From positions 1 to 50,317 of the forward strand of contig WRFY01000115.1 of NCBI GenBank assembly GCA_009783445.1: a stretch of 50,317 nucleotides of DNA, written 5' to 3'. Each line of letters opens with the position of its first letter. Position 1 is the first letter of the stretch. Origin of the DNA: Candidatus Azobacteroides sp. (lineage in GTDB: Bacteria; Bacteroidota; Bacteroidia; Bacteroidales; Azobacteroidaceae). A program made the translations under genes and the position numbers. The notes beneath the pieces are model-generated. The model did not search any database and had not been told where the DNA came from. It was given only the letters and a program-made list of their open reading frames with translations. Below are positions 15,949 through 25,085 of this stretch, piece by piece.

Positions 15949-16254
15949 TTAATCGTCGTCTTCAGGAATGTCTAAAGAATCTGAATAAGCAGACTCTGCA
16001 ACCAAAAGCAGTTTGATCTCGTCTTTCGTAAATTTACCTATTTCGTCTTTGACGGCTTGTTTGATTAAGAATTGAATCAATTCCTCTTCTTCTTTTTCTT
16101 CATCCTCCTCGCTTAGCCAATCGCTTTTGTCATAAAATTCACACATGGCATCTAAAAAATAATAGATATCGTCGTCATCCAGTTTTTCTTTTAATTCTTG
16201 GGGCAGATAATTTTGGATAAACTCTACCGCCCTTTCTTCATCGTATTCAAACAT
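15949..16254 (-). CDS. Small acidic hypothetical protein
   Basis: A 101-aa, strongly acidic, cytosolic-looking protein with no signal or membrane segment. It has acidic clusters LDDDD (25-29 region) and EEDEEKEEEE (47-57 region) and a predicted helical layout. It resembles conserved uncharacterised Bacteroidales proteins found beside DUF5606 and coaE genes, but I cannot name a function. It follows the DUF5606 gene by 37 nt on the same strand and is probably in its operon. Confidence 0.75.
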   Translation of the reverse strand: MFEYDEERAVEFIQNYLPQELKEKLDDDDIYYFLDAMCEFYDKSDWLSEEDEEKEEEELIQFLIKQAVKDEIGKFTKDEIKLLLVAESAYSDSLDIPEDDD

Positions 16255-16275
16255 ATTGTTTTTGTATTACTCTTT

Positions 16276-16309
16276 TAATTTAATTCTTCGTCTAATTTAA
16301 TTCTTCGTC
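16276..16309. repeat. 17-bp tandem duplication across the DUF5606 stop codon
   Basis: TAATTTAATTCTTCGTC occurs twice in exact tandem (16276-16292 and 16293-16309). The stop codon of the minus-strand gene lies at the junction. Because the duplicated unit itself carries the end of the frame, the protein's C-terminus is unchanged. Confidence 0.85.
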
Positions 16310-16777
16310 GTTCCCGCTTGCTCCGTTCGTCTCGTTCATTCCGTCTTTTCCACTCTTTTCTTCATTTTCAGTCCCTTCTTCTTCATTTTCCATCTGAAAT
16401 TCGGTAATTCCTTCTTTAATCAAAATATTGTACCACATCAGCATTTTCTTGATATCCGAAGGATAAACGCGACTTTCGTCGAAATCGGGAAAAGCAGTTC
16501 TAAAATATTCCCGCAATAAATCCGTATTATTCAATGCAGGAACATCAACCGGCAAACCGTTTTCTTTTTCCTTGATAAGAGTCAGGATCGTTGACAGAGG
16601 AACTTCACCGTCTTTCGTATAAACGGAAATATCTCCCAATGCTACCACTTTGTCGCGCATATAGACGGGTATTCTTTTTCGATCGAGGAACGATTCAACA
16701 ATAAACATATTTTTTCCCTTGGAAACAAGCTTATAAAGTCCGGGTTTACCGGATACGGATAAGATTTCTTTCAACAT
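16292..16777 (-). CDS. DUF5606 domain protein
   Basis: 161 aa. The N-terminal 70 residues (MLKEILSVSGKPGLYKLVSK, then GKNMFIVESFLDRKRIPVYM and GDISVYTKDGEVPLSTIL) match the DUF5606 family of Bacteroidetes. A helical segment follows (LLREYFRTAFPDFDESRVYPS, in two parts), then a low-complexity Glu/Asn/Gly tail. Function unknown. It lies between coaE and the acidic hypothetical gene on the same strand. A 17-bp tandem duplication (16276-16309) spans its stop codon. Confidence 0.88.
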   Translation of the reverse strand: MLKEILSVSGKPGLYKLVSKGKNMFIVESFLDRKRIPVYMRDKVVALGDISVYTKDGEVPLSTILTLIKEKENGLPVDVPALNNTDLLREYFRTAFPDFDESRVYPSDIKKMLMWYNILIKEGITEFQMENEEEGTENEEKSGKDGMNETNGASGNDEELN

Positions 16778-16823
16778 AAGCGCAAATAAATTTATTAATT
16801 ACAATGGTGCAAAATTAAGCAAT

Positions 16824-17408
16824 TTATTGGGATTTCAGTAGTCTAATCAAATTTTCTACCTGAAATAATACGCTTTGCCGATCATCATTGACGATGATAT
16901 AATGCGCCAAACGATTTCTTTCTTCTTCCGTCATCTGGTTGTGAATCCTCTCCAAAATGGCTTCCCTCTTTAGACCGTTTCTTTTTTGTACCCGTTGAAT
17001 CCGTATTTCTACGGGCGCCGAAACATTGACGCAAAAATCGACCGCTTGATTGAATCCCGATTCAAATAAAATAGCCGATTCCATGCCCACCCACAGTTTT
17101 CCCGTTTGTTTTTCTTTCCAGAGTAGAAAATCGTTGTATACTTCGGGATGAACAACCGAATTGACGTAAGCCAGGCGGCTCGGATTGTCAAAAATCAAGG
17201 ATGCCAGCAAGGGTCTGTTCAGGGTTTCTTGCTCATAGAGTTTTCCGCCAAACTGATTGGACAATTTTTCCCGGATTAGCGGAGAAGAATCCATAATCCT
17301 TTTGGCCTCCCGATCGCTGCCGTAAACTGGTATATTACTCATTTCTAATAGTTGAGCGACCACCGATTTACCGCTTCCTATCCCTCCTGTGATTCCCAGA
17401 ACTTTCAT
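16824..17408 (-). CDS. coaE: Dephospho-CoA kinase
   Basis: This enzyme phosphorylates dephospho-CoA, the last step of coenzyme A synthesis. It has the P-loop GITGGIGSGKS (residues 5-15), the VYGSDREAKRIM acceptor region, the lid-like RNGLKREAILERIHNQM and the terminal YIIVNDD. I chose the ATG at 17408 (MKVLGITGG); an in-frame ATG three codons earlier is possible. About 195 aa, usual length. It follows ybbR on the minus strand by roughly 55 nt, a common Bacteroidetes order (yajC-ybbR-coaE). Confidence 0.94.
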   Translation of the reverse strand: MKVLGITGGIGSGKSVVAQLLEMSNIPVYGSDREAKRIMDSSPLIREKLSNQFGGKLYEQETLNRPLLASLIFDNPSRLAYVNSVVHPEVYNDFLLWKEKQTGKLWVGMESAILFESGFNQAVDFCVNVSAPVEIRIQRVQKRNGLKREAILERIHNQMTEEERNRLAHYIIVNDDRQSVLFQVENLIRLLKSQ

Positions 17409-17464
17409 AATGTGCATAATTTATTTTTTGAGGGCGTGTTGAATATCCTCTTGCCTCTTTTTAC

Positions 17465-18493
17465 TCATTCACTGGACAAAGCGCGGGCGCTTTGCAGGTC
17501 TCCTTTCTGTTCGATTAAGTATTCGACCGATTCGGGAACAATCCGGTAATGAATCAACCAGTTCGGTCTCTGCGAAAGAACCACTTTGATATTCGCGCCT
17601 GAATTTTGTGAAAAATCGTTGTAGTCTACGCTGACTTTCAAATCGCTTTCTTTCAGTTGCGAATATTGATTCAATGTCAATTGGGAAATTACGCCAACCG
17701 ATGCCGGAAAAAAACGAACCAGAACGTCTTTGGGCTGATTGTAACAAAGCACGGGAAGTTCAATGATTTTTTCCGTATATTCTTCAATATCTGCAAGCAA
17801 TTTGATTTTATCCGTATCTAAGCAAATGCCGTCCGGAGCTGTTAATTGGAGGCTCATATCCAATTTTTGAGATACGTTTTCTTTGTTTACGACCTCCGTT
17901 TGAACATACTGAACGGTATCTAAAGCCGCTCTTTTTCCGTAAATCCATACATGGGAAGGGTTGATGTGAATGCTATCCCGAAACATGAAACCAGGTGCAG
18001 TCGTTATTTTTCCGTTGATCAACACGGGGACTTTCTTTTTTTGTAAAGGCGAATAATGGATTTGGATTCTTTCGGGTTGAAAAGAAAGTATTTGCGTCGT
18101 ATTGGCCAATAGTTCTTGAACTTGGGCGCTAAGTGCGTATCGTTCTATTGTATAAGAACTTTGATCCAAAGGAAGATTTTTTAAATTCAAACGAATCATA
18201 GCAAATTTTCTATTGAAATAATATTTCAAAAAAACGCTTCCTTTGTCGAGCAACTTGAGCGTCATGGTCGAAGGCAAAGAGTCGCTCACTACTAAGCCGC
18301 TGGGAATTTGGGTGTAATAGATAGGGACCGAAATTTCGCGTTCTGTTTTCTGCTGCAGATTTTGCAAGACCCAAAAGCAGGAAACGAGTACGACAAAAAC
18401 AAGAAAAACCCAAAGTCTTTTCCACTTTTGACTATGGAAAAATACTTTGGCTTTCTCTTGAAAGGCATCTATATCTACACTGTTAATTTTCAT
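17465..18493 (-). CDS. YbbR-like domain protein (CdaR-type)
   Basis: 342 aa with a single N-terminal membrane helix (about 25-45, LWVFLVFVVLVSCFWVL) and an extracytoplasmic region of beta-rich YbbR repeats. In Firmicutes, YbbR/CdaR proteins regulate the diadenylate cyclase CdaA; the role in Bacteroidetes is not settled and no cyclase gene is present here. The start overlaps the yajC stop (ATGA), so the two are coupled. Confidence 0.85.
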   Translation of the reverse strand: MKINSVDIDAFQEKAKVFFHSQKWKRLWVFLVFVVLVSCFWVLQNLQQKTEREISVPIYYTQIPSGLVVSDSLPSTMTLKLLDKGSVFLKYYFNRKFAMIRLNLKNLPLDQSSYTIERYALSAQVQELLANTTQILSFQPERIQIHYSPLQKKKVPVLINGKITTAPGFMFRDSIHINPSHVWIYGKRAALDTVQYVQTEVVNKENVSQKLDMSLQLTAPDGICLDTDKIKLLADIEEYTEKIIELPVLCYNQPKDVLVRFFPASVGVISQLTLNQYSQLKESDLKVSVDYNDFSQNSGANIKVVLSQRPNWLIHYRIVPESVEYLIEQKGDLQSARALSSE

Positions 18494-18792
18494 TGCGGTA
18501 GCGCAAATACCGATGCCTTGTCTATTTTGACTTTTACGCCGTCTGCGATTTCAATGATATAATTATTATCATTGATTTCTTTCAATTTAGCGTGAATGCC
18601 GCCCGAAGTTACCACTTTATCGCCTACTTTCAGGTTTGCCCGTTGTTTTTCAATCTCTTTTTTCTGTTTCTGCTGCGGACGGATCATGAAGAAATACATG
18701 ACCACAAACAGTAAAACAATTAGGAGAGGCCCCGTCCAACTGAGTTCGCCTCCTGAAGCTGGAGCTTGCAGTAGAATGCTTAATAGGTTCAT
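18490..18792 (-). CDS. yajC: Preprotein translocase subunit YajC
   Basis: 100 aa with one membrane helix (about 20-40, LLIVLLFVVMYFFMIRPQQK) followed by the family block KEIEKQRANLKVGDKVVTSG and GIHAKLKEI. YajC joins SecDF at the Sec translocase. It starts the yajC-ybbR-coaE group. In many Bacteroidetes nusB lies directly upstream; here nusB is 4.7 kb away with recJ, recQ and a GNAT gene between. Confidence 0.95.
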   Translation of the reverse strand: MNLLSILLQAPASGGELSWTGPLLIVLLFVVMYFFMIRPQQKQKKEIEKQRANLKVGDKVVTSGGIHAKLKEINDNNYIIEIADGVKVKIDKASVFALPQ

Positions 18793-18958
18793 TTTTTTAG
18801 ATTTTTAATTAGTACTTTTCAGGAGGCAAATATACTCATTTATCTTCATAAATTATTGAAAAATTATACAGAAAAGTTTGCAATTCATCCAAAAATCCGG
18901 AAAGTACGGCAATTACTACGCCTTTTCCTCCCCATTATCCTTGCGCCTGTTCAATGAT

Positions 18959-19483
18959 TCAAACGCGGATCAGTTGCATCAAATATACGTCTGCGAATCC
19001 GTCGACCGTTTTGATCCATGACTGCAGCAAACCGCTTTCCCGATAGCCGCTTTTCAGAAATAAACGACAGCTCGGAAGATTTGAGGCAGGAACATAAGCG
19101 TAGAGTTGTTTCAACGAAAGAAAACGAAACGCATAAATTTGCATTAATTGCAAAGCTTGGAATCCAAAACCTTGCTTCCGGTAGTTTCCATCAAGCAAGA
19201 TGCCGATGCCGGCGCGGAGGTTTACAGGGTCGAAATCATACAAATCAATGGTACCGATCGAAATTCCTGACGTTCGTTCTACAATCATCAACCGCAATTG
19301 GCGGGATTGAAAAATATCCTGGGTGGAGCGCATCAAGTAATCGCGTAAGGCATATTTGGAATAGGGTACGAGAGTAGAACCATGAAGCCAAATATCGACG
19401 TCATTTTCCCAACGATACAATTCGTCTAAATCTTCCGGTTCCAAGGCTCGCAGGCCAATAAAGTCGTTTTCTAATTGCGCCAT
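18959..19483 (-). CDS. GNAT family N-acetyltransferase
   Basis: 174 aa. The GNAT fold is indicated by the opening IGLRALEPEDLDELYRWEND, the strand-loop block GTIDLYDFDPVNLRAGIGIL and the acetyl-CoA binding signature NYRKQGFGFQALQLM, then a C-terminal block with LYAYVPASNLPSCRLFLKSGY. It resembles SpeG/RimJ-like enzymes but the substrate is unknown. The start overlaps the recQ stop by 13 nt, so the two are co-transcribed. Confidence 0.9.
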   Translation of the reverse strand: MAQLENDFIGLRALEPEDLDELYRWENDVDIWLHGSTLVPYSKYALRDYLMRSTQDIFQSRQLRLMIVERTSGISIGTIDLYDFDPVNLRAGIGILLDGNYRKQGFGFQALQLMQIYAFRFLSLKQLYAYVPASNLPSCRLFLKSGYRESGLLQSWIKTVDGFADVYLMQLIRV

Positions 19484-21378
19484 TCGTTTGTGATTTTATT
19501 ATTGATGATACAGATTTGTTTACTGTCGGCAAGAAATCTCAGCGCCTGAATAAGGCGCTTATCCGGATAATCCATTTTCCGAATTAATTCGTCCATATCC
19601 ATTTCTTTTTCCGATAAACAGGATCTGATTTCATTCATCATTTGGTGCATGCTCGAAGCGCTGAGATTTCTGTTTTTCTTTGACAGGCATACGTCGCAAT
19701 GGCCGCAATCTTCCGTATCTTCTTCTCCGAAATATTTCAATAAAATCCGGCTGCGGCATAAAGTCGTGCTTGTTCCATAATAAATCACGCTGTTTACTCT
19801 TTCCTTCAATCGCTCCAAGCGTTCTTCATATACTGTACGAGGAATTCGCAGGTATTTCAATTCTTCCCTGTTTTGAGTATAATAAATGGTTGGAACTTTT
19901 TTTGCCGGAACATAATGAATGATTTTTTGAGCGGAAAGCGATTTTAATCCTTCATATACTTCCGATGGATGGATTCCCGTACGCTGCGATAGCAACGTTT
20001 CGTTGATGTAGACATAATCGGCAAAGAGTCCGGTATAGGAGCGGAGCAAAACCTGCAATAAACGATCTAATTGGGGACTTAATCCTCCAATGTGATACAG
20101 ATCGTCGCGGGGAACGGTAAAGATCAATTTGGAATGCTTGTCGGTTTCTTCTATGTATTCGATATATCCCGACAAATCCAAAATTTTCAAGGCGCTGTGA
20201 ACATGGCTCATATTGTAGTGAAAAACGGAACAGAATTGTTCGATCACAAAATTATGTCCGGTATGGATGCCCATCCCCATGCCGATTTCAAAGAAATAGG
20301 CTAATTTTTCGTATACTTCCTTGATAAATTCCCGCTCCGGAAATTCGTCCTTGATTCGCTTTTTCAATTGCGCTTGATCTCTATTGGAATACAAAGCCAC
20401 GGCATACGACTTTTTTCCATCCCGACCGGCGCGTCCGGCTTCCTGAAAATATTCTTCCAGCGAACTGGGCAGTTCGAAATGAATGACGATTCTTACGTCC
20501 GGCTTGTCGATGCCCATGCCGAAAGCATTGGTGCAAACAATCGCTCGGCATTGACCGGATTTCCAATTATTCTGCTTCTTAACCTTTTCGTCCGAAGTGA
20601 GTCCTGCATGGAAAAAATCTGCGTCTATTCCCTGCCGCAACAATTCTTCTGCAATTTCTTTTGTTCTTTTACGGCTTCTGACATAAACGATTGCACTTCC
20701 CTCTACTTTCTGAAGCATCCGGATGATTTCAAAAAGTTTATCTTCCGTATTTCGAATCACATACGCAATGTTTTTTCTTTCAAAACTTTTGCGGAATACG
20801 TTTTTTTTCTTGAAAAGCAATTTTTCCTGAATATCGTCGATGACATTGAGAGTGGCTGTTGCTGTCAACGCTAAAACGGGAACATTGGGAAGCAACTTTC
20901 TCAATTCGGCGATTCGCAGATAGGAAGGGCGGAAATCGTACCCCCATTGAGAGATGCAGTGCGATTCGTCTACTGCAATCATACAAACGTGCATGTCTTG
21001 CAATTTGGCTAAAAACAAATCGGTAGACAATCTTTCGGGAGAGACGTAAAGAAATTTGTAATCGCCGAAGATACAATTTTCCAAGGCTATTAAAATTTCC
21101 TGATGGCTCATTCCCGAGTGAATCATGGCCGCTTTAACGCTTCTTTGCCGCAGCGCATCTACCTGATCTTTCATCAAGGCAATGAGCGGCGTGACTACGA
21201 TGCAGATTCCGTCCATCAGCAAGGTAGGTATTTGGAACGTCAGCGATTTCCCTCCGCCCGTCGGCATCAGGCCAAGCGTATCATTCCCTTCATAGATCGA
21301 CTCTATGATTTCTTCCTGCAAGGAGCGGAAAGAATCGTATCCCCAATACTGTTTCAGAATTTCATGAAATCGGTTCAC
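19471..21378 (-). CDS. recQ: ATP-dependent DNA helicase RecQ family
   Basis: 635 aa superfamily 2 helicase. Motif I is MPTGGGKSLTFQIP, motif II DESHCISQWGYDFRPSY, motif III LALTATAT, motif V NAFGMGIDKPDVR and motif VI QEAGRAGRDGK. The zinc-binding C-terminal part includes CRSRILLKYFGE and CGHCDVC. It unwinds DNA 3' to 5' in repair. At 635 aa it is slightly longer than the short RecQ forms; an obvious HRDC domain was not recognised. It lies between recJ and the GNAT gene, 15 nt after recJ. Confidence 0.94.
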   Translation of the reverse strand: MNRFHEILKQYWGYDSFRSLQEEIIESIYEGNDTLGLMPTGGGKSLTFQIPTLLMDGICIVVTPLIALMKDQVDALRQRSVKAAMIHSGMSHQEILIALENCIFGDYKFLYVSPERLSTDLFLAKLQDMHVCMIAVDESHCISQWGYDFRPSYLRIAELRKLLPNVPVLALTATATLNVIDDIQEKLLFKKKNVFRKSFERKNIAYVIRNTEDKLFEIIRMLQKVEGSAIVYVRSRKRTKEIAEELLRQGIDADFFHAGLTSDEKVKKQNNWKSGQCRAIVCTNAFGMGIDKPDVRIVIHFELPSSLEEYFQEAGRAGRDGKKSYAVALYSNRDQAQLKKRIKDEFPEREFIKEVYEKLAYFFEIGMGMGIHTGHNFVIEQFCSVFHYNMSHVHSALKILDLSGYIEYIEETDKHSKLIFTVPRDDLYHIGGLSPQLDRLLQVLLRSYTGLFADYVYINETLLSQRTGIHPSEVYEGLKSLSAQKIIHYVPAKKVPTIYYTQNREELKYLRIPRTVYEERLERLKERVNSVIYYGTSTTLCRSRILLKYFGEEDTEDCGHCDVCLSKKNRNLSASSMHQMMNEIRSCLSEKEMDMDELIRKMDYPDKRLIQALRFLADSKQICIINNKITNEWRN

Positions 21379-21393
21379 TTTGAAATAACAAAT

Positions 21394-23121
21394 TTAATGA
21401 TTCATACGGATATCTTTGATCAATAATTGAATGCTTGGGCTGTTGCCATACGTATTCTCTTCGATGGTATAGCAAATATCGAAAGGTCGCATCGCTTTAA
21501 TGTCGTCGTAAAAACGATGCATTCCAAAAGCAATCGCCTGAATGACGTTTTCGGAAGAATCGTCCACCAAGTCTAATTTGATATGTCCCAATTCTTTTCC
21601 CACTAATTTGCTTGTGCCGGAATCTTTTACGCCAAAAGAACAAAAAACCGGCTTTTGATTTTCCGGACCAAATGGAAGCATCCGCTTCATATCGGACATC
21701 AATTTTGAGTTTATCTCGTTAAATTTCAACGACAGGTCGATATCCAGCGTTTGCGTCATCTGATCTTCCGCCATATTTTGATCGGCATAAGCTTCCAACC
21801 GTTTCTTGAAAAGCTCCAAGTTCTCCTCGCGCATCGTGATTCCCACCGCAAAAGTATGACCGCCGAAACTTTCGAGAATATCTTTGGTCGATTCTATCGC
21901 CGCGTAGATGTCAAATCCTGTGACCGAACGCGCTGATCCGGAAATCAAGTTATTGGATTCGGTCAAAACAATTGCCGGTTTGTAGTATTTTTCCGTCAAA
22001 CGCGACGCCACGATTCCAATCACTCCCTTGTGCCATTCTCTGTTGAATACCATCACCACTTTCCCTTCCGTCAAACGGGAATCCTTTTCAAGAATAGCGT
22101 ATGCTTCGTCGGTCGTCCGTTTGTCCAATTCGCGCCGGTCGTCATTGTATTGATCAATGTTTTCACTTTTTTCCTTTGCCGATTCAAAATCTCTCGCCAA
22201 AAGTAAATCGACCGCTTCTTTCCCGTTCATCATTCTGCCGGAGGCATTGATGCGAGGGCCTATTTTGAAAATAATATCGCTCATGGTGATTTCTTTTCCC
22301 GATAAACCGCAAACGTCAATAATGCCTTTCAATCCTTTACTGGGATTCTGGTTCAATTGTTTTAATCCGTGAACAGCCAATACTCTGTTTTCGCCGGTGA
22401 CGGGAACGATGTCTGAAGCAATACTTACCGCACACAAATCCAGCAAGTTTCTGAGGTTGGAAAATTCTATTCCATTATTCTGCGAGAAGGCTTGCATGAA
22501 TTTAAATCCCACTCCGCAACCGGAAAGATGCAGGTAGGGATAAATCGAACCTTCTCTTTTGGCGTCTAAAATGGCCAAAGCAGGAGGCAATTCCTCATCC
22601 GGCATGTGATGATCGCATACGATTACATCGATGCCCAAGGTATTTGCATAAGCAATCATTTCGATGGCTTTTATTCCGCAATCCAAGGCAATGATCAGAC
22701 TTACGCCTGTTTCATAAGCGTAATCAATGCCTTGTACAGAAATCCCGCATCCTTCGTCTGAACGGTCTGGAATGTAATAATCCAAACGCGCCTTTGTGCA
22801 AAACTGTTCCAAAAACTTGTAAACCAATGCTACCGCTGTAGTGCCGTCCACATCGTAATCCCCATAAATGAGTATTTTTTCCTTATTTCCCAAAGCTTTT
22901 TCCAACCGACTCACGGCTTTCTGCATATCCGGAAATTGAAAAGGGTCGTGCAAGTCCTTTAGATTTGGATTGAAAAATTGGCGAATTTCTTCATCATTGC
23001 TTATTCCCCTCTGTATTAGCAGCAAACAGACAGCTCGACTTAATCCGAATTTTTGAGAAAGCTCTTTTTGCTTAAGTATTTGTTCTTGTGTAGGACGTTG
23101 ATAATTCCATTTATTTGTCAT
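21394..23121 (-). CDS. recJ: Single-stranded-DNA-specific exonuclease RecJ
   Basis: 575 aa DHH-family nuclease acting 5' to 3' in repair. Seen: YGDYDVDGTTAVALVY (motif I), ALDCGIKA, VIVCDHHMPDEELPPALAIL (DHH motif III), CGVGFKF (motif IV) and, in the DHHA1 half, SGSARSVTGFDIYAAI and FGGHTFAVGITM. It directly precedes recQ, a functional pairing in recombination since RecQ unwinds and RecJ degrades the strand. Confidence 0.95.
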   Translation of the reverse strand: MTNKWNYQRPTQEQILKQKELSQKFGLSRAVCLLLIQRGISNDEEIRQFFNPNLKDLHDPFQFPDMQKAVSRLEKALGNKEKILIYGDYDVDGTTAVALVYKFLEQFCTKARLDYYIPDRSDEGCGISVQGIDYAYETGVSLIIALDCGIKAIEMIAYANTLGIDVIVCDHHMPDEELPPALAILDAKREGSIYPYLHLSGCGVGFKFMQAFSQNNGIEFSNLRNLLDLCAVSIASDIVPVTGENRVLAVHGLKQLNQNPSKGLKGIIDVCGLSGKEITMSDIIFKIGPRINASGRMMNGKEAVDLLLARDFESAKEKSENIDQYNDDRRELDKRTTDEAYAILEKDSRLTEGKVVMVFNREWHKGVIGIVASRLTEKYYKPAIVLTESNNLISGSARSVTGFDIYAAIESTKDILESFGGHTFAVGITMREENLELFKKRLEAYADQNMAEDQMTQTLDIDLSLKFNEINSKLMSDMKRMLPFGPENQKPVFCSFGVKDSGTSKLVGKELGHIKLDLVDDSSENVIQAIAFGMHRFYDDIKAMRPFDICYTIEENTYGNSPSIQLLIKDIRMNH

Positions 23122-23249
23122 TTATATGTTTGTTTTATTTTTTCTTCTCTTCCCATAGATGTTGATCGGACGCTTTTTTCCCTTCAAGGGATCAATTCAA
23201 CTTGTAAAGTTAGTGTTTTTTATGGTGACATTCATCGTCTTTTTAGATA

Positions 23250-23345
23250 GATTTTTCTTGTTGAAAAGAATTATCTTGTAACTCTCGGATTTGTTCGGGA
23301 GTACAACCATAGCCTCAGAAATTTCCGTAATTGTTAAATTCGATT
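23250..23345 (-). pseudogene. Decayed coding remnant (unassigned)
   Basis: The 343-bp spacer between recJ and nusB holds no intact gene. On the minus strand one frame reads GYGCTPEQIRELQDNSF then QQEKSI and a stop, and just upstream another frame reads EISEA, as if a single frameshift split a helical C-terminus of the form EISEA-xG-TPEQIRELQ. This looks like the tail of a lost gene, possibly a PD-(D/E)XK (Rpn-like) transposase-associated protein, but that is a guess. Confidence 0.3.
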
Positions 23346-23464
23346 TTTAGTAAATTTCGGGTGACGTAGCGAATGGACTGACTTGAATTATTAATAATTT
23401 GACAACAAATGGTTTACAAAGAATAGTCAGCTAAATTGGATAAGAAAGGGATCTTAGATTATTT

Positions 23465-24391
23465 TCAATTTTTCATTAGCTTATTGCTTGCCTTCAATTC
23501 GTTCACAATACTGTCTAAAATTCCGTTGATAAAAACGCTGCTTTTGGGCGTACTGTAATATCGTGCCAGGTCGATGTATTCGTTCAGCGATACATTAATT
23601 GGGATGGATGGAAAATTTTTAATTTCCGAAAGGGCGATTTGCATGATGTACAAATCGATCAATGCGATGCGTTCCAAATCCCAATTTTGTATTTGTTGGT
23701 CGATTAAGCTTTCATTTTCTTTGTGTTCCAGAATAGTCCGGCGAAGCAATTGGACGGCAAAACTGCGGTCGTCTTCGTCCCTGAACATGGGAAGCAATTC
23801 TTGCTTGGCTCCATTCTCCTCTTCAAATCGTTTGATCGTTTTTAAAATAAACGTACCGGTAATTTCCACATCGCTTCCCCAGTAGATGCTTTTATCTTCT
23901 ATGTAATCAAAAAGGTTGTCGTTTTCCAACAAGATATTTTTGAAAACTTTTCGCCAAAATTCACGATCGCTTTCATACGTATCCGGCGATAGCAAGTATT
24001 CTTTGTATAAATCCGATTGCAAAATTTCGTTCAATAATTGGCGAGTGAAGCCTAATCCGTCGTCATTCCATAAAGTGCCGCATTTGACGGAAAATCTCCG
24101 AAGCGTTTCATTGGTTCGCAATTGTTCAGCAAAGCGATTGTGGATGAAGCGGGTGTTTGGATTCCGATCGCTCTCGCTCACCAAGTATTTGTATTTGGAT
24201 GCATCTAATTTCTTCTGTTCGGCATCGGTCAGAAGGACAATCAGATAAAGAAGATAATGGTATAAATCATACGATTTTTGTAAACTATGCAACATTTCAT
24301 TTTCCACGCTATGCAGGTCTTCGCTACTTTTTTGATAGTATGCATAAACTATCTGAAGCACTTTTATACGGATAAGTATACGATTAATCAT
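23465..24391 (-). CDS. nusB: Transcription antitermination factor NusB
   Basis: About 308 aa, the long Bacteroidetes form of NusB with an N-terminal extension of some 170 residues before the classical helical NusB domain (near 200-305, with DLERIALIDLYIMQIALSE and PINVSLNEYIDLARYYSTPK). It binds boxA RNA with NusE in rRNA antitermination. I prefer the ATG at 24391 (MINRILIRIK) over the in-frame ATG at 24409, because the -7 box at 24425-24418 would put the transcription start close to 24409. Confidence 0.93.
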   Translation of the reverse strand: MINRILIRIKVLQIVYAYYQKSSEDLHSVENEMLHSLQKSYDLYHYLLYLIVLLTDAEQKKLDASKYKYLVSESDRNPNTRFIHNRFAEQLRTNETLRRFSVKCGTLWNDDGLGFTRQLLNEILQSDLYKEYLLSPDTYESDREFWRKVFKNILLENDNLFDYIEDKSIYWGSDVEITGTFILKTIKRFEEENGAKQELLPMFRDEDDRSFAVQLLRRTILEHKENESLIDQQIQNWDLERIALIDLYIMQIALSEIKNFPSIPINVSLNEYIDLARYYSTPKSSVFINGILDSIVNELKASNKLMKN

Positions 24392-24417
24392 TTCAATAGA
24401 ACTTCTCAATTTGCCCG

Positions 24418-24425
24418 CAAAGGTA
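24418..24425 (-). promoter_or_regulatory. -7 box of nusB
   Basis: TACCTTTG on the minus strand fits TAnnTTTG and lies 26 nt before the preferred nusB start. Confidence 0.5.
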
Positions 24426-24496
24426 ATGGTTTTCCATTAATCTATCGCACAAATATTGAAATATTCCGCAAATATGTTAATTTGACATTCGAAAAG

Positions 24497-24528
24497 TTTG
24501 GTTATTCAAATAATTATACTCAAATTTG
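24497..24528 (+). promoter_or_regulatory. Possible promoter of the PUR/DUF3276 gene
   Basis: TTTG at 24497-24500 and CAAATTTG at 24521-24528 have Bacteroidetes -33/-7 spacing, with C replacing the first T of the -7 box. It lies 42 nt before the gene's ATG. Confidence 0.35.
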
Positions 24529-24570
24529 TGCACTAAACTCTTATTGTTCTATTAATAATCTTTTCTTGTC

Positions 24571-24954
24571 ATGGAAACAAGGGATAATACAAGAACCGAG
24601 AAAAACGACATTCAAGGAAATGACATTGTTCTATCTAAGGTAGTTAATGCAGGTAAGCGAATTTACTATTTGGATGTAAAACAAGATAAAAAAGGCGAAT
24701 TGTTTTTGGCTATTACTGAAAGCAAGAAGGTTGCAATGGCGGGCGAGCAGGCGCGCTTCGAAAGGCATAAAATATTTCTTTACAAAGAAGACTTTGACAA
24801 ATTTACAAACGCTTTGCACGAAATGCTTGCCTACATTCAAAAAAATAATACCGTCAACTTTGTTCCTCCCAAAAACCCAGGGAAAAAAATCGGCGACTCG
24901 CTTCCATTGGATAATGCCCCGATTCAATTGGATGTGGATTTCAAATACGATTGA
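24571..24954 (+). CDS. PUR family DNA/RNA-binding protein (DUF3276)
   Basis: 127 aa. The core IVLSKVVNAGKRIYYLDVK, then GELFLAITESKK and RHKIFLYKEDFDKF, matches the bacterial Pur-alpha-like PUR repeat (DUF3276) common in Bacteroidetes. Such proteins bind single-stranded nucleic acid; the cellular role is not defined. It is monocistronic, divergent from nusB and convergent with the peroxidase gene. Confidence 0.92.
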   Translation: METRDNTRTEKNDIQGNDIVLSKVVNAGKRIYYLDVKQDKKGELFLAITESKKVAMAGEQARFERHKIFLYKEDFDKFTNALHEMLAYIQKNNTVNFVPPKNPGKKIGDSLPLDNAPIQLDVDFKYD

Positions 24955-25085
24955 AATATCCAATTCCCTCTCGTTTCTCTTCAATTCTCAGTCGATCTTA
25001 TAAAAACTGAAAATGAGAGAACATTGAAATGCGGCGGCCATGCGGATGAATTTCCCTGCATGGACCTTTATTGTTTATTGAATTT

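Noticed and set aside
25030..25070. Hairpin CCATGC/GCATGG between the PUR gene and bcp as a terminator
   Set aside because: The arms are only six bases with a 13-nt loop and the T tract is broken; too weak to call.
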